Source of the DNA: Acidovorax sp.
Lineage (GTDB): Bacteria > Pseudomonadota > Gammaproteobacteria > Burkholderiales > Burkholderiaceae_C
DNA length: 64,000 nt
NCBI RefSeq assembly: GCF_027492855.1
Contig: NZ_JAPUDY010000044.1
Coordinates: forward strand, 22,533-86,532
Direction of reading: 5' to 3'
Part shown: piece after piece, positions 45,230 to 54,711 of the stretch
How positions within the stretch are numbered: the stretch's first letter is position 1
Layout of the letters: each line of letters begins with the position of its first letter
Position numbers and translations under genes: made by a program
Notes under the pieces: generated by a model
Database searches by the model: none
Told to the model about the DNA's origin: nothing
Seen by the model: only the letters and a program-made list of their open reading frames with translations

Positions 45230-46297
45230 CTATGGTGAATTGGTTGGGAGGCCCGTCCACGTTCCATTTTCCCAAGAGGTCTTCCAGGTGCCGCTTACAG
45301 TCGTGGGATCCGCGAAATTGCCTGCTAGACCAAAACTGCCACCGCGATTCACAAGCGCAATGAATCCTTCTGGCGTGACTGTTCCCGCCATATCAAATGT
45401 GTATCCATCTCGGGAGCAAGTTCCAGACGCGTCTCCCGTTGCCTCAATAGATATCAAGCATTTTTCCTTGTCGAGACTGCCAATTTTAATATCCCAATAT
45501 CCAATAAATCGCTCGACTCGATTTTTTTTGATGGGATGATTTTTGGTATTGATGCCTATGAGAGATATGGTGTATTTTCTTTCGTAGTTAAGTTGCGGGT
45601 TTGTAGTTGATGTTGATTTTGAATGACCTTGGCAGGCTACTGTTTGTGCAGATATTTCATCAAACCAGCAAGTTCTTTTGTTGATTGTTGTGGATGAGGA
45701 CTGTACTTGTTTTGATGTGATCTCTGTTTTGAATGTCGAGAATGTGCCAGCCTCTGTTGTATAGGACTCTCTTTGGACTACCTGGCCTGCACTGCTATGC
45801 TCAGAGACACTACGGGAGTTTGGATGAGTGCAGGTCCGTTGGTAATTTACCGACCATGTTTCCCCTATCTGAGGAAAAAGTCCAGGCTTCTCTTTTTCGT
45901 TCGTATATTCACAATTCGTAAATTTGTCTCTATGTGAATCTATTTGATTATTTTTGTTGACGCGATTTATTATTGGTGCGGTTGGTGGTGAGGATGTATA
46001 TATGCGGTCGTACGAAAGATCGGTGCTCGGATTTTTTATTGTATATGTATAGTAGAGTGTGGATGGCTCGGTTGGATAACTTGGAGGTGCATTGAAATAA
46101 GCGCCTGTGGATGAATATGTGTATGAATCCCCATCTGAGAATTTTATTAGAGTATTCGGGGTATCTGGAGTATTTGGTGTTGAGGGGGGTGACGGCGCTG
46201 CATCGTTGCCGCCGCCGCCGCCGCCGCATGCAGAGAGTGCAATGACCATGGAAATGGCGACAATTGTTTTTTGTTTCGAATGGTTGTTTGAAAGCAT
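45230..46297 (-). CDS. AT-rich lipoprotein, unrecognised
   Basis: A 355-residue predicted lipoprotein: signal peptide with lipobox ALSAC followed by six Gly and a Pro/Thr/Asn-rich linker (SPPSTPNTPDTPNT). The mature part is polar, rich in Ser, Thr, Tyr and Lys, with several Cys (FTNCEY, RTCTH, RTCWFDE, VACQG, KCLIS, GTCSRDG) that could form disulfides. The gene is visibly poorer in GC and uses A/T-ending codons, unlike its neighbours, suggesting transfer. No clear ribosome site at the ATG. No family recognised. Confidence 0.85.
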   Translation of the reverse strand: MLSNNHSKQKTIVAISMVIALSACGGGGGGNDAAPSPPSTPNTPDTPNTLIKFSDGDSYTYSSTGAYFNAPPSYPTEPSTLYYTYTIKNPSTDLSYDRIYTSSPPTAPIINRVNKNNQIDSHRDKFTNCEYTNEKEKPGLFPQIGETWSVNYQRTCTHPNSRSVSEHSSAGQVVQRESYTTEAGTFSTFKTEITSKQVQSSSTTINKRTCWFDEISAQTVACQGHSKSTSTTNPQLNYERKYTISLIGINTKNHPIKKNRVERFIGYWDIKIGSLDKEKCLISIEATGDASGTCSRDGYTFDMAGTVTPEGFIALVNRGGSFGLAGNFADPTTVSGTWKTSWENGTWTGLPTNSP

Positions 46298-46713
46298 GGT
46301 TTTAAAATGATTGGCGGTTTTAAATTGATTTTTAAATAAGAAGAGAAATTTGGTTCAAGGTTATCAATGACTGAAAATCAATGCGCAGCATGTTGATAAG
46401 ATGTGTTACATCTCGGCCGAGGATCGTACCCTCAGTCCTTGGGTTGTTGGTTGATTTCATCGGCGGTTTGTAGATGTCCGAGCCTTTCCTTGGACCGATG
46501 TAGGTGGATCAGATGGTGCCGATTCCCATCTGTTTTTTTCCATGGACCGTGCAGTTTCTCGATGACCTTGGGCAGGTCTGGCATCTGGCAAGGCATTTGC
46601 CTTGTTGTTGGTTCAGGCAAATTGGATGTGCCCGATTCCTTCGCGGCTTGCAATGGAGGCGTGGCAGATCGCAGCGCGGTAGCATGCTGCCTTCCTCCGC
46701 CAAGGACTGCCCC
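46298..46713. other. AT-rich intergenic region
   Basis: 416 bp between divergent genes. The first 150 bp continue the low-GC composition of the lipoprotein gene and should hold its promoter. Short frames here have no ribosome site or recognisable product. No repeat is seen. Confidence 0.5.
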
Positions 46714-47196
46714 ATGAATCCGATCCGCACTTCTGTCGTCTGCATTCTGACCATCGGCTTTCTGGCCCCGGCCTGGGCCATTAACAAGTGCACGGGCACC
46801 GATGGCAAGGTGTCGTTTCAGGACGCACCCTGTGTGGGCGAGGGTGAGAAGATCGAGGTGAAGCCTGTCATTCAGGGCGCTACCCCTATTCAGACCAAGC
46901 CCGCTACCACCAAAGAAGGCGCTTTTGGCGCGGCCTGGCAGCGCAAGAACTATCTGCAGACGCAGGGCGTGCCCCAGGCGCGCGCTGCCGTCGAGCGCAG
47001 TCAGCAGGAATGTGTGGCGCAGCCGGAGGTGACGACCCATGCGGGCCCGCTGCGGCGCAGCACCCTGGCGTCGGGCTCGGTGTTCGCGCAGGAGCGCGCG
47101 ACCGCAGCCGCCGACAGCAAGGCTGCGTGCGAGGCCCGTACCAATGAGCTGCGCAAGCAGCTTGACTTGCTCGAAGACGAACTGCGTAATTTGTAG
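46714..47196 (+). CDS. Exported DUF4124-type protein
   Basis: A 160-residue protein with a cleavable signal peptide (VVCILTIGFLAPAWA) followed at once by a DUF4124-like segment (INKCTGTDGKVSFQDAPCVG), a short beta module with two Cys common in betaproteobacterial periplasmic proteins. The rest is polar and ends in a coiled-coil-like helix (ARTNELRKQLDLLEDEL). AAGGA precedes the ATG at 46714. Function unknown. Probably monocistronic. Confidence 0.85.
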   Translation: MNPIRTSVVCILTIGFLAPAWAINKCTGTDGKVSFQDAPCVGEGEKIEVKPVIQGATPIQTKPATTKEGAFGAAWQRKNYLQTQGVPQARAAVERSQQECVAQPEVTTHAGPLRRSTLASGSVFAQERATAAADSKAACEARTNELRKQLDLLEDELRNL

Positions 47197-47406
47197 TTGG
47201 TAGTGAGCTGCTTGGCCGAGAGTGGCGCTGCGGATGGGCACGCTGGCCCCTCTGCGGGGCCCTGGTTCATCTGATGTTCATACTCCGCTCACGTTCTGCT
47301 CACGTGGCATTCACGGCGCGTCCACGTCATTTTGATGAACTCAAGGCCTTGCTGACAGCCAGCCGGTCGCTAGCGAGGCAAACCTCTTTTTTTTACGAAG
47401 TGAATC

Positions 47407-47970
47407 ATGAAAAAACATACCTGCATCGCCATTGCCGCCCTTTTGCTCGGCGCGGCCGCCCTGCCCGCAGCGGCCAGGGGGCCGGTGGTCAATCAAGCCA
47501 TCACCGAAGGCGAAGTTCTGGCGGCCCAGGACGCCTGGTGCAAGGCGCTGGTCGACATCAGCACCACCCACACCACCAGCGGCTTTGAGGCTGCAAAGGC
47601 CATGGCCGAGAAGGTGATCGACGGCGCCTACGGCTACCAGATGGGGGCGGTGTTGTTCAAGCCGACCCTGACCACGGTGCCCCAGACGTTCCGCGTCACC
47701 CGCGAGGGCGCGCTGTCGTACTTTGTGGGTGGCAATCCGGCTTTCCCTAAAGACACCGGTTTTGCGCTCAAGGGGTGGACCAAGTGCGAAGTGGCCAACA
47801 GCGGGGTGTTTATCGCTGGCGGCTCTGCCAGCACCATGGGCAACGTGATGTTCACGGACAAGAACGGCAAGGTCACTTCCGTGGACAAGACCTGGACTTT
47901 CGTCAAGGATGATGCGGGCAAGCTGCGCATCGTGGTGCACCATTCTTCGCTGCCTTTCACCAGCAATTGA
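47407..47970 (+). CDS. Exported protein, NTF2/CaMKII-association-like (tentative)
   Basis: A 187-residue protein with a clear signal peptide (MKKHTCIAIAALLLGAAALP, cleavage after AAA). The mature part starts VNQAITEGEVLAAQDAWCKA and includes KVIDGAYGYQMGAVLFKPT, ALSYFVGGNPAFPKDTGFAL and LRIVVHHSSLPF. This pattern recurs in a family of secreted proteins often misnamed phosphoribosyl-AMP cyclohydrolase; the helix then curved sheet suggests an NTF2-like fold. Function unknown. GAAGTGA precedes the ATG. Confidence 0.8.
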   Translation: MKKHTCIAIAALLLGAAALPAAARGPVVNQAITEGEVLAAQDAWCKALVDISTTHTTSGFEAAKAMAEKVIDGAYGYQMGAVLFKPTLTTVPQTFRVTREGALSYFVGGNPAFPKDTGFALKGWTKCEVANSGVFIAGGSASTMGNVMFTDKNGKVTSVDKTWTFVKDDAGKLRIVVHHSSLPFTSN

Positions 47971-48063
47971 CGAGCTTCGGGGCCGCGTATTGCAGCCCCA
48001 GGCGGGTGAGCCGTTCGTGCGTTCGCCCGCCCCATAATGCAGGCCTTCTTTTGGGGTCTACCG

Positions 48064-49740
48064 ATGTACCGCGCACGGCTCTCTCTGGCATTTGCTGCTT
48101 TGGTGGCCCTGGTCTGCATCCAGGCCGCCTTTGTGTACTGGGGCGCCCACCGCGTCAACGACTACGCCCAGCACAGCCGTCTGGCCAGCGACATCCAGTC
48201 CGAGCTGCTGGGCTTGTCGGCCAACAAGCAGCGATTGCGCGTGTGGGCCATGCAGCGCCTGATGAACGCCGATGCCCAGCCCGAGCAGTTGGAGCGCCTG
48301 ATTGCAGCCATGTATGCCAGCGCCGCCAGCCTCGATGACCTGGTGCGCCGCGATCTGGCGTTGTGGAACGAAATGGTGCACCGCGAAGGGGTGAGCATGC
48401 CCACGGAGGTGCTCCAGCTTGCGGGCGTGACGGAGCTGCTGCGCGACAACATCCAGGCGGTGGAGGCGCGGCTGACGCAACTGGCTCCGCTGGAGCAGGG
48501 GGCTGACTTTCCGGCCCTGTGGGGCGAACTCATCCAGGTGTTCGACATGACACGCGGGCGTGACCTGCGTGAATTGATCAACGGCGGCATTGCGCACCAG
48601 CGCGCGGCCGTGCCGGTGGCGCGTGCCGCCACCGAGCGCGGGCTGGATGTGTTGCGCCAGCAAGCCATTGGCATGGCACTCATCACCCTGGCCCTGGCCG
48701 TGTTGCTGGCGTTGCACCTTACGCGGCGCCTGCAGCGCCCGCTTGATCGGTTGCTGCAAGGCACGCAGGCCCTGCAGGCCGGTGCGCTGGACCACCGGGT
48801 GGCCACCGGATCGAATGATGAATTCGACAGGGTGGCACAACATTTCAACGCCATGGCGGCCGAGTTGCAGCAGCACCGCGCCCGCGCCGACGCAGCGCGC
48901 CGTGGGCTGGAAGACGCCGTGCAGACGCGTACCCGCGAGTTGAGCGCCGCGCACGACACGCTGCAGCGCCTGGACCAGCGCCGCCGCCAGCTCTTTGCCG
49001 ACCTGGGCCATGAGCTGCGCACACCCGCCACCGCCATCCGGGGCGAGGCCGAGATCGCACTGCGCGGCGGTGCCAAGCCGGTGGATGAATACCGCCAGAC
49101 GCTGGCGCGCATTGTGGGCGGTGTGGATCAGCTCACCCGCGTCATCCACGACCTGCTGCTCATCGCCAAGGCCGAGGCCGACCAGCTTGTGATGCGCCCG
49201 GCCCCGGTGGACCTGCGCGCTTTGCTGGGCGACGCTGCAGAGCAGGCGGCCGCCCTGGGCGCACCACACGGCGTGCAGGTGAAATGGCTCGCAGATGGTG
49301 ATGGCGCCGAGGCGCTGCCCGCAGGCGCGGTGGCCGTGCATGCCGATGCCGACCGGCTGCGCCAGGCGCTGGTGATCGTGCTCGATAACGCGGTGCGCTA
49401 CTCTGCGCAGGGCGCCACTGTGAGCGTGGGCCTGCAGGGCGTGCCGCAAGGCGTGGAGATTGTGGTGCGCGACGAAGGCATCGGCATTGATGCCGACGAG
49501 TTGCCCAGCGTGTTCGAGCGTTTTGTGCGCGGGCGCCGGGCACGCGCCCACCGCGCCGATGGCACGGGCATCGGCCTGTCCATCGCCCAGGCCATCGTGC
49601 TCGCCCACCAGGGCAGTATCAGTGTGGAGAGCGTGCCGCAGCAGGGCACGGTGGTGCGCATCATGCTGCCATGGGCACATACCTCGTCGTTGCCTGGGGC
49701 GGGCGGCGGTGAGGCCGAAAAACAAGAGGCACAGGCATGA
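48064..49740 (+). CDS. Sensor histidine kinase with HAMP domain
   Basis: A 558-residue membrane kinase: first helix LAFAALVALVCIQAAFVYWG, a helical periplasmic domain (about 35-200), second helix (LITLALAVLLALHLTRRL), HAMP (about 225-280), HisKA with LGHELRTPATAIRGE (His near 319), then ATPase boxes LDNAVRYSAQG, DEGIGID and GTGIGLSIAQAIV. It is the partner of the OmpR-type regulator, whose ATG overlaps its stop. ATG 48064 is preferred to an upstream ATG at 48037. The signal is unknown. Confidence 0.94.
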   Translation: MYRARLSLAFAALVALVCIQAAFVYWGAHRVNDYAQHSRLASDIQSELLGLSANKQRLRVWAMQRLMNADAQPEQLERLIAAMYASAASLDDLVRRDLALWNEMVHREGVSMPTEVLQLAGVTELLRDNIQAVEARLTQLAPLEQGADFPALWGELIQVFDMTRGRDLRELINGGIAHQRAAVPVARAATERGLDVLRQQAIGMALITLALAVLLALHLTRRLQRPLDRLLQGTQALQAGALDHRVATGSNDEFDRVAQHFNAMAAELQQHRARADAARRGLEDAVQTRTRELSAAHDTLQRLDQRRRQLFADLGHELRTPATAIRGEAEIALRGGAKPVDEYRQTLARIVGGVDQLTRVIHDLLLIAKAEADQLVMRPAPVDLRALLGDAAEQAAALGAPHGVQVKWLADGDGAEALPAGAVAVHADADRLRQALVIVLDNAVRYSAQGATVSVGLQGVPQGVEIVVRDEGIGIDADELPSVFERFVRGRRARAHRADGTGIGLSIAQAIVLAHQGSISVESVPQQGTVVRIMLPWAHTSSLPGAGGGEAEKQEAQA

Positions 49741-50429
49741 GCAATAACATCCTGGTGGTGGAAGACGATGCGCGCGTGGCGGATTTTTTGGTGCGCGGCC
49801 TGCGGGCCGAGGGCTACTGTGTGGAACTGGCCCGCACAGGCCCCGACGGGCTGGCCATGGCGCGTGGCGCCGACGCTGGCGTGCTGTTGCTGCTGGACCT
49901 GATGCTGCCCGGCTTGAGCGGACTGGAGCTGTGCCAGACCCTGCGCGCCGAAGGCCGCCACATGCCCGTGCTGATGCTGAGTGCGCTGAGCAACACCGAA
50001 GACAAAGTCAACGGCCTGCGCCTGGGCGCAGACGACTACCTCACCAAACCCTTTGCGTTTGAAGAACTGCTGGCCCGCATCGAGGCGCTACTGCGCCGAG
50101 GCCGGGAGCAGCGCACACGTGTCAGCACTCTGCAGGTGGCCGATTTGGTGCTGGATCTGGATCGGATGCAGGCCAGCCGCGCCGGCCAGCCCATTGTGCT
50201 CACGGCGCGTGAGCTGGCCTTTCTGGAGCTGCTGATGAGCGCGCCAGGCCGCGTGTACAGCCGTGGGCGCATCCTCTCCAACGTGTGGGGTACCAACGAG
50301 GACCCCTTGACCAACGTGGTCGATGTGTACGTGCGCCGCCTGCGCACCAAAATCGACGACGGCCATGCGCTCGCGCTCATCAAGACGGTGCGCGGCTTTG
50401 GCTACCGGCTGGACGCCACGACGGATTAA
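49737..50429 (+). CDS. OmpR/PhoB-family response regulator
   Basis: A 230-residue regulator: receiver domain (about 4-118) with VVEDDARVADFL, acceptor Asp in LLLDLMLPGLSG and YLTKPFAFEELL, then a winged-helix DNA-binding domain (about 135-228) with LTARELAFLELLMSAPGRV and VYVRRLRTKID. The start overlaps the kinase stop by four bases (ATGA). Convergent with the sterol-desaturase-family gene, 18 bp apart. Targets not identifiable here. Confidence 0.95.
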   Translation: MSNNILVVEDDARVADFLVRGLRAEGYCVELARTGPDGLAMARGADAGVLLLLDLMLPGLSGLELCQTLRAEGRHMPVLMLSALSNTEDKVNGLRLGADDYLTKPFAFEELLARIEALLRRGREQRTRVSTLQVADLVLDLDRMQASRAGQPIVLTARELAFLELLMSAPGRVYSRGRILSNVWGTNEDPLTNVVDVYVRRLRTKIDDGHALALIKTVRGFGYRLDATTD

Positions 50430-50447
50430 TGCCCGAACCCGTGGCGC

Positions 50448-51581
50448 TCACCCCTTCCAGGTGAATGGAAACTTGAACTGCTGGATGAAGCCGTTGGGCA
50501 CGTAGTCGCCCAGCACGCCGTACTTTTCGGGCCAGAGCTTGGTGCTTTTCACGGCCGTGCCGAACAGGTAGTCCAGGAAGGCAAAGTGCGCGGCGTAGTT
50601 CTTGTCGAGCGCCTCCTGGTCTTGGCTGTGGTGCCAGTGGTGAAAGTTGGGCGTGACCAGCACGTAGCGCAGCGGCCCCAGGCGCACGCTCACGTTGGCG
50701 TGGTTGAACACGGCCTGAAAACCCACAACCACGATGTAGGCGTCGATCACTTCCTTGCTGAAGCCCAGCACGTAGATGGGCGCCAGCACCAGCGTGCGGG
50801 TGATCAGCAGCTCCAGAATGTGCTGGCGCGAGCCCGCCATCCAGTCCATGCTTTTCACGCTGTGGTGCACGGCGTGCAGGCGCCACAGCAGGGGCACCTC
50901 GTGGTAGGCGCGGTGCGTCCAGTACTGCACCAGGTCGGCCACCAGCACGATGAGAAACAGCGCCACCCAGAAGTTCAGGCCCTGCACCCAGCCGCGAATG
51001 CCGTCGCTGGCCGCCCAGCCAAAAAACTTGTGCACGATGAGGTTGGTGGCCAGTAGCACAAAGCCCACCACCATGTGGTTCACGATGAAATGGTGGAAGT
51101 CGGTTTGCCATTCGGCGCGGAAGATAGGCTGGTCCTTGCGCAGCGCAAAGAGCTTTTCGATGAAGATAAAAATCAGCGAACTGCCCAGCAGATCGAGGAT
51201 GAACCAGTCCAGGCCAATGTAGGGTGTGTTGTCGGGGAAGTTCGGGTCCACCTCCACCTTGTGCCCGCCCAGGAAGGCCGTCAGCGCCACCATGGCAAAG
51301 GCAAAGGTGGCCAGCCAGCGTGAGCGGTTGAAGAGGATGTTGACCAGCGAGATACCCCCCGCAATGGCCAGGGCCGCCAGCATGATGGTGCGGATCACCG
51401 ACACGTCGTAGCTCTTGCGCAATTGCGGCGTGGTCAGGTACTCAGGAAAGTGAAATGCCAGCACGCCCAGAAAACACAGGATGGCCAGCGTGAGGGCAAT
51501 CACGCCAGACACCAGCCCTTTGCCGGTGCGCAGGGCGCCGTGGCTTTCGGTGAATTCGTTGAGTTTTTCTAGTTCGATCAT
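50448..51581 (-). CDS. Sterol desaturase/fatty acid hydroxylase family protein
   Basis: A 377-residue membrane di-iron enzyme. About six hydrophobic helices surround the three His clusters HRAYH, HAVHHS and NFHHWHH that bind the metal pair. Family members hydroxylate or desaturate lipids (sterols, fatty acids, carotenoids); the lipid substrate here is unknown. ATG 51581 is chosen over one four codons upstream because GGAGG lies at the proper distance before it. Divergent from a thioesterase gene by about 100 bp. Confidence 0.93.
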   Translation of the reverse strand: MIELEKLNEFTESHGALRTGKGLVSGVIALTLAILCFLGVLAFHFPEYLTTPQLRKSYDVSVIRTIMLAALAIAGGISLVNILFNRSRWLATFAFAMVALTAFLGGHKVEVDPNFPDNTPYIGLDWFILDLLGSSLIFIFIEKLFALRKDQPIFRAEWQTDFHHFIVNHMVVGFVLLATNLIVHKFFGWAASDGIRGWVQGLNFWVALFLIVLVADLVQYWTHRAYHEVPLLWRLHAVHHSVKSMDWMAGSRQHILELLITRTLVLAPIYVLGFSKEVIDAYIVVVGFQAVFNHANVSVRLGPLRYVLVTPNFHHWHHSQDQEALDKNYAAHFAFLDYLFGTAVKSTKLWPEKYGVLGDYVPNGFIQQFKFPFTWKG

Positions 51582-51684
51582 TGGTTCCTCCATGTGGCCA
51601 GCGTGCTGGCGCTGCGCGAGTGTAGCGAAGCTGCCACCCGCAGTGCCATGGTGCTGTGGGGGCGAGGCTTTCTAGAATCGGGGC

Positions 51685-52173
51685 ATGAACATCCCCTCAC
51701 ACCAACTGAGCATGACCGTGCTGATGTCGCCCGACATGGCCAATTTTTCGGGCAACGTGCACGGCGGCGCCATCCTCAAGCTGCTCGACCAGGTGGCGTA
51801 TTCGTGCGCCAGCCGCTATTCGGGCTGCTACACCGTGACGCTGAGCGTGGACCAGGTGATGTTTCTGCAGCCCATCCACGTGGGCGAGCTGGTGACCTTT
51901 CTGGCCAGCGTGAACTACACGGGCAGCTCGTCGATGGAGGTGGGCATCAAGGTGGTGGCCGAAGAGATCCGCTCGCAGGTGGTGCGGCATGTGAACAGCT
52001 GCTTTTTCACCATGGTGGCGGTGGACGAGTCTCGCACGCCGGTGAAGGTGCCGCCCCTGTCGCCCTCCACCCCTGACGAGCGCCGCCGCTGGGATGCCGC
52101 GCTGCTGCGCAAGTCGCTGCGCAAGGAGCTGGCGGAGCGCTTTCGGCAGGTGCACCAGGCGGCGGTTGGATGA
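51685..52173 (+). CDS. Hotdog-fold acyl-CoA thioesterase
   Basis: A 162-residue thioesterase of the YciA/ACOT type. The hotdog domain has PDMANFSGNVHGGAILKLLD with the catalytic-region GNVHGG, VDQVMFLQPIHVGELVTF and SSSMEVGIKVVAE. A C-terminal helix of about 40 residues is charged. It hydrolyses acyl-CoA to free acid and CoA; chain-length preference cannot be read. Single gene followed by an inverted repeat that may end transcription. Confidence 0.93.
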   Translation: MNIPSHQLSMTVLMSPDMANFSGNVHGGAILKLLDQVAYSCASRYSGCYTVTLSVDQVMFLQPIHVGELVTFLASVNYTGSSSMEVGIKVVAEEIRSQVVRHVNSCFFTMVAVDESRTPVKVPPLSPSTPDERRRWDAALLRKSLRKELAERFRQVHQAAVG

Positions 52174-52200
52174 GCAGCCGCTTGTTCCGAAAAATAGAAA

Positions 52201-52262
52201 ACCGCTCACGCTGAGCGTGTCGAAGCGCCGCGCAGGGCTTCGACGGGCTCAGCCCGAACGGT
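52201..52262. repeat. REP-like inverted repeat (GCTTCGAC...GCTCAGCC family)
   Basis: ACCGCTCACGCTGAGCGTGT, CGAAGC, short loop, GCTTCGACGGGCTCAGCCCG, AACGGT. One of three related copies here; located between convergent genes, 30 bp after the thioesterase stop. Confidence 0.88.
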
Positions 52263-52319
52263 GTTGGCTTCGGTTCTGACGGATCAAGCGCGAATCCGTA
52301 TCAGCCCCTGACGGCCCGC

Positions 52320-53723
52320 TCAGCGCACAGCGCAGAAGCCGAATTCAGCGGCAGCCCCTGGGGCCAGGGTCTGGTTCCAGCCCACGCCGTAGGCGCTCAG
52401 GTTGCTGCCTGCCTGGGTCCAGGTGGCGTTCCACAGGTTGTTGATGGTGCCGATCACCGGGATGGTGATGGCCCAGTTGCCTGTGGCGGTTCCCGTGTTG
52501 GTGACCTTGACCTGCTGGCAGTAGCCCGCGCCCCAGTCACTGTTCACCGTCTGCTGCACGGCGAATTGGGCGGCTGGCACCGGGGTGGGGGTTGGTGTGG
52601 TTGTTGTGCCGTCGCCCCAAAGGCGCCGTAGCAGTTGCACCTTGTCCGTGCGCACTGCCGTCCAGTCATCGTCGAGGATGCCGCCGGTGTCGCCGCTGTT
52701 GGGGTTCCACGACCAGTAGAAGCCGCTGCGCATGCCCCTGGCGGCAAGGTAGTCCACCAGCGCGTTTTGCCACAGCACATCACGCGCATCGCCCCGGCCA
52801 TATTTGCCGCCGAACTCGCCCAGCACCACGGCGTGGCCCGCTTGCGCGAACTGGCCGAAGTGCTGGTCCCAGATGGCGGGCATGTTGCTGGGGAAGTTGG
52901 CCGCGTTGAAGTACGGCTGCGCGTACACGTCGGGCCCGTAGGTGTGCGGGGCCAGCAGCAGCCGGTTGGCCGGAATGTTGAGCGGGGTGCAGGCCATGGG
53001 CTCCAGGTTGCCGCCCCAGAAATGCGCGTTGCTGCCGGAGCAACTGGGGTTCTCGCCAATGCCCTCGACGGCGATCAGCCATTGCGGCGCAGCCTGCAGC
53101 ACGGCGGCGGCTGCGCGTTCTGCGGCGCGGTTCCAGTCGGTGGCATTGTTGCCCGTGCCCCAGGTGGCGGCGCCGTGGGGCTCGTTCTTGATGTCCATGC
53201 CGATCACGCCCGGCACGGCCGCGTAGCGCTGGGCCATGAAGACCAAATCGCCAATCCATTGCTGCTCGCTGTAGCCAGGGGTGTACCAAAGCTCGCTGAT
53301 GGTCTGGCAGTCGGGGGTGTGGTGGTCCAGCAGCACGTACATGCCGCGGTTGCTCAGCTCCAGGATGATCTTGTCCATCACCTGGATGGCGGACAGGCCC
53401 TGCAGGTCGGCATTGCGGCTGTAGTCGATGCTGGTGGGCGGATTGCCGTTCAGCGATGCCGGGCAGAACGGTAGCCGCACGGCGTTGAAGCCGCTTTGCT
53501 GCATCTGCGTGATCATGTCCTGCCAGTTGCGGGCCCACAGGCCGTGCACCACATGGGTCTGCGTTTCGAAGCCGAACCAGTTCACGCCCCGCAACTGCAC
53601 GGCGTTGCCCGCGCCGTCCACCACCTTGCCCGCCTGGATGGCGTAGCTCCAGGCCGTGGTGCTGGCTACCAGCAGGCCGCATGCCAGCGCCAGGCGGCGG
53701 CAGAAGGTGGAGAGTCGTTGCAT
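52320..53723 (-). CDS. Secreted GH5 endoglucanase with CBM2
   Basis: A 467-residue secreted cellulase. Signal peptide (LALACGLLVASTTAWS), then a GH5 barrel (about 27-350): RGVNWFGFETQ, YVLLDHHTPD, the acid/base Glu in MDIKNEPHGA and the nucleophile Glu in VVLGEFGGKYG. A Thr/Pro linker (TTTTPTPTPVP) joins a C-terminal cellulose-binding CBM2-type domain (VNSDWGAGYCQQVKVTNTGT to WNQTLAPGAAAEFGFC). GAGGA precedes the ATG at 53723. Monocistronic. Indicates growth on plant material or cellulose-containing biofilm. Confidence 0.95.
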   Translation of the reverse strand: MQRLSTFCRRLALACGLLVASTTAWSYAIQAGKVVDGAGNAVQLRGVNWFGFETQTHVVHGLWARNWQDMITQMQQSGFNAVRLPFCPASLNGNPPTSIDYSRNADLQGLSAIQVMDKIILELSNRGMYVLLDHHTPDCQTISELWYTPGYSEQQWIGDLVFMAQRYAAVPGVIGMDIKNEPHGAATWGTGNNATDWNRAAERAAAAVLQAAPQWLIAVEGIGENPSCSGSNAHFWGGNLEPMACTPLNIPANRLLLAPHTYGPDVYAQPYFNAANFPSNMPAIWDQHFGQFAQAGHAVVLGEFGGKYGRGDARDVLWQNALVDYLAARGMRSGFYWSWNPNSGDTGGILDDDWTAVRTDKVQLLRRLWGDGTTTTPTPTPVPAAQFAVQQTVNSDWGAGYCQQVKVTNTGTATGNWAITIPVIGTINNLWNATWTQAGSNLSAYGVGWNQTLAPGAAAEFGFCAVR

Positions 53724-53877
53724 GAAGATCCTCGCTTCCTGGGCTTGTTGAGCATTCCGGCCATGGCGTGACACGCATCTGCCGAGGCAGGCGGTGCGAG
53801 GAAATGATAGGCGGCGCGCGCCCCGGAAATACCGGAAACGGCGACGCCGTTTGTAAGCGCTTGTTAGCCTGGCGGCG

Positions 53878-54711
53878 TCAGCCTGCGCGCAAGGCCAGAT
53901 GCTGCTCTGCCGCTGCTGTGACAGCAGCGTCAAGCGATGCCAGGGCCACACCCCGCACCACGTCGCCCACCACGATCACCGACGGGCTGGCCAGCCCTTC
54001 GCGTGTGATGGTGGCGTGCAGGGCGCTCAGGGTGGTGATGGCGTGGCGTTGGTGGGGCAGGCTGGCGTGCTGGATCACGGCCACGGGCGTGTCGGCGGGC
54101 AGGCCGGTGAGGAGTTCTTGTTCGATGGTGGCTGCGCCGCTCACGCCCATGTAGATCACGAGCGTGAGCTTGGCGTCGCGCGCGGTGGCGGCCAGTTGGC
54201 GCCAGTCGGTGCCCGCATCGCCGGGCTTGGCGTGGCCGGTGATGAAGACCACGCCGTGTGCATGTTCGCGGTGGGTGAGCGGCGCGCCCAGTGACGTGAG
54301 GCCCGCCAGGCCCGCCGTGATGCCGTTGACCACGGTGACCGGCACGCCCGCCGCACGCAGGTGCTCCACCTCCTCGCCGCCCCGGCCAAAGATGAAGGGG
54401 TCGCCGCCCTTGAGGCGCACCACGTGTTCGCCTTCGTTCACGGCCATGAGCATGAGTTTTTCGATGAAGGCCTGTGGTGTGCTCTTGCAGCCGCCGCGTT
54501 TGCCCACATGGATGATGCGGGCTGTGGGCGATGCGTGCGCCACGATGGCATCGCTCACCAGGTCATCTACCAACAGCACGGTGGCGGCCTGGATGGCCTT
54601 CAAGGCCTTGAGCGTGAGCAGCTCCGGATCGCCCGGCCCTGCGCCCACCAGGGTGCAACTGCCGTTGGAGCCCAGGTGCTGCGGGGCGTGGGGGTGTGTG
54701 GGGCGGTTCAT
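53878..54711 (-). CDS. cobA: Uroporphyrinogen-III C-methyltransferase
   Basis: SAM-dependent methyltransferase of 277 aa that makes precorrin-2, the precursor of sirohaem, the cofactor of the nitrite reductase NirB in the same operon. SUMT motifs: LVGAGPGDPELLTLKAL, VVRLKGGDPFIFGRGGEE and LTLVIYMGV. It is the stand-alone SUMT type, without the oxidase/chelatase domain of CysG. Its start overlaps the ybiB stop (ATGA). Last gene of the nirB-nirD-nasA-ybiB-cobA run. Confidence 0.95.
   Translation of the reverse strand: MNRPTHPHAPQHLGSNGSCTLVGAGPGDPELLTLKALKAIQAATVLLVDDLVSDAIVAHASPTARIIHVGKRGGCKSTPQAFIEKLMLMAVNEGEHVVRLKGGDPFIFGRGGEEVEHLRAAGVPVTVVNGITAGLAGLTSLGAPLTHREHAHGVVFITGHAKPGDAGTDWRQLAATARDAKLTLVIYMGVSGAATIEQELLTGLPADTPVAVIQHASLPHQRHAITTLSALHATITREGLASPSVIVVGDVVRGVALASLDAAVTAAAEQHLALRAG

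Noticed and set aside
46403-46717. Possible small gene upstream of the DUF4124-type protein
   Set aside because: The frame ends inside the next gene, has no ribosome site and no family likeness.
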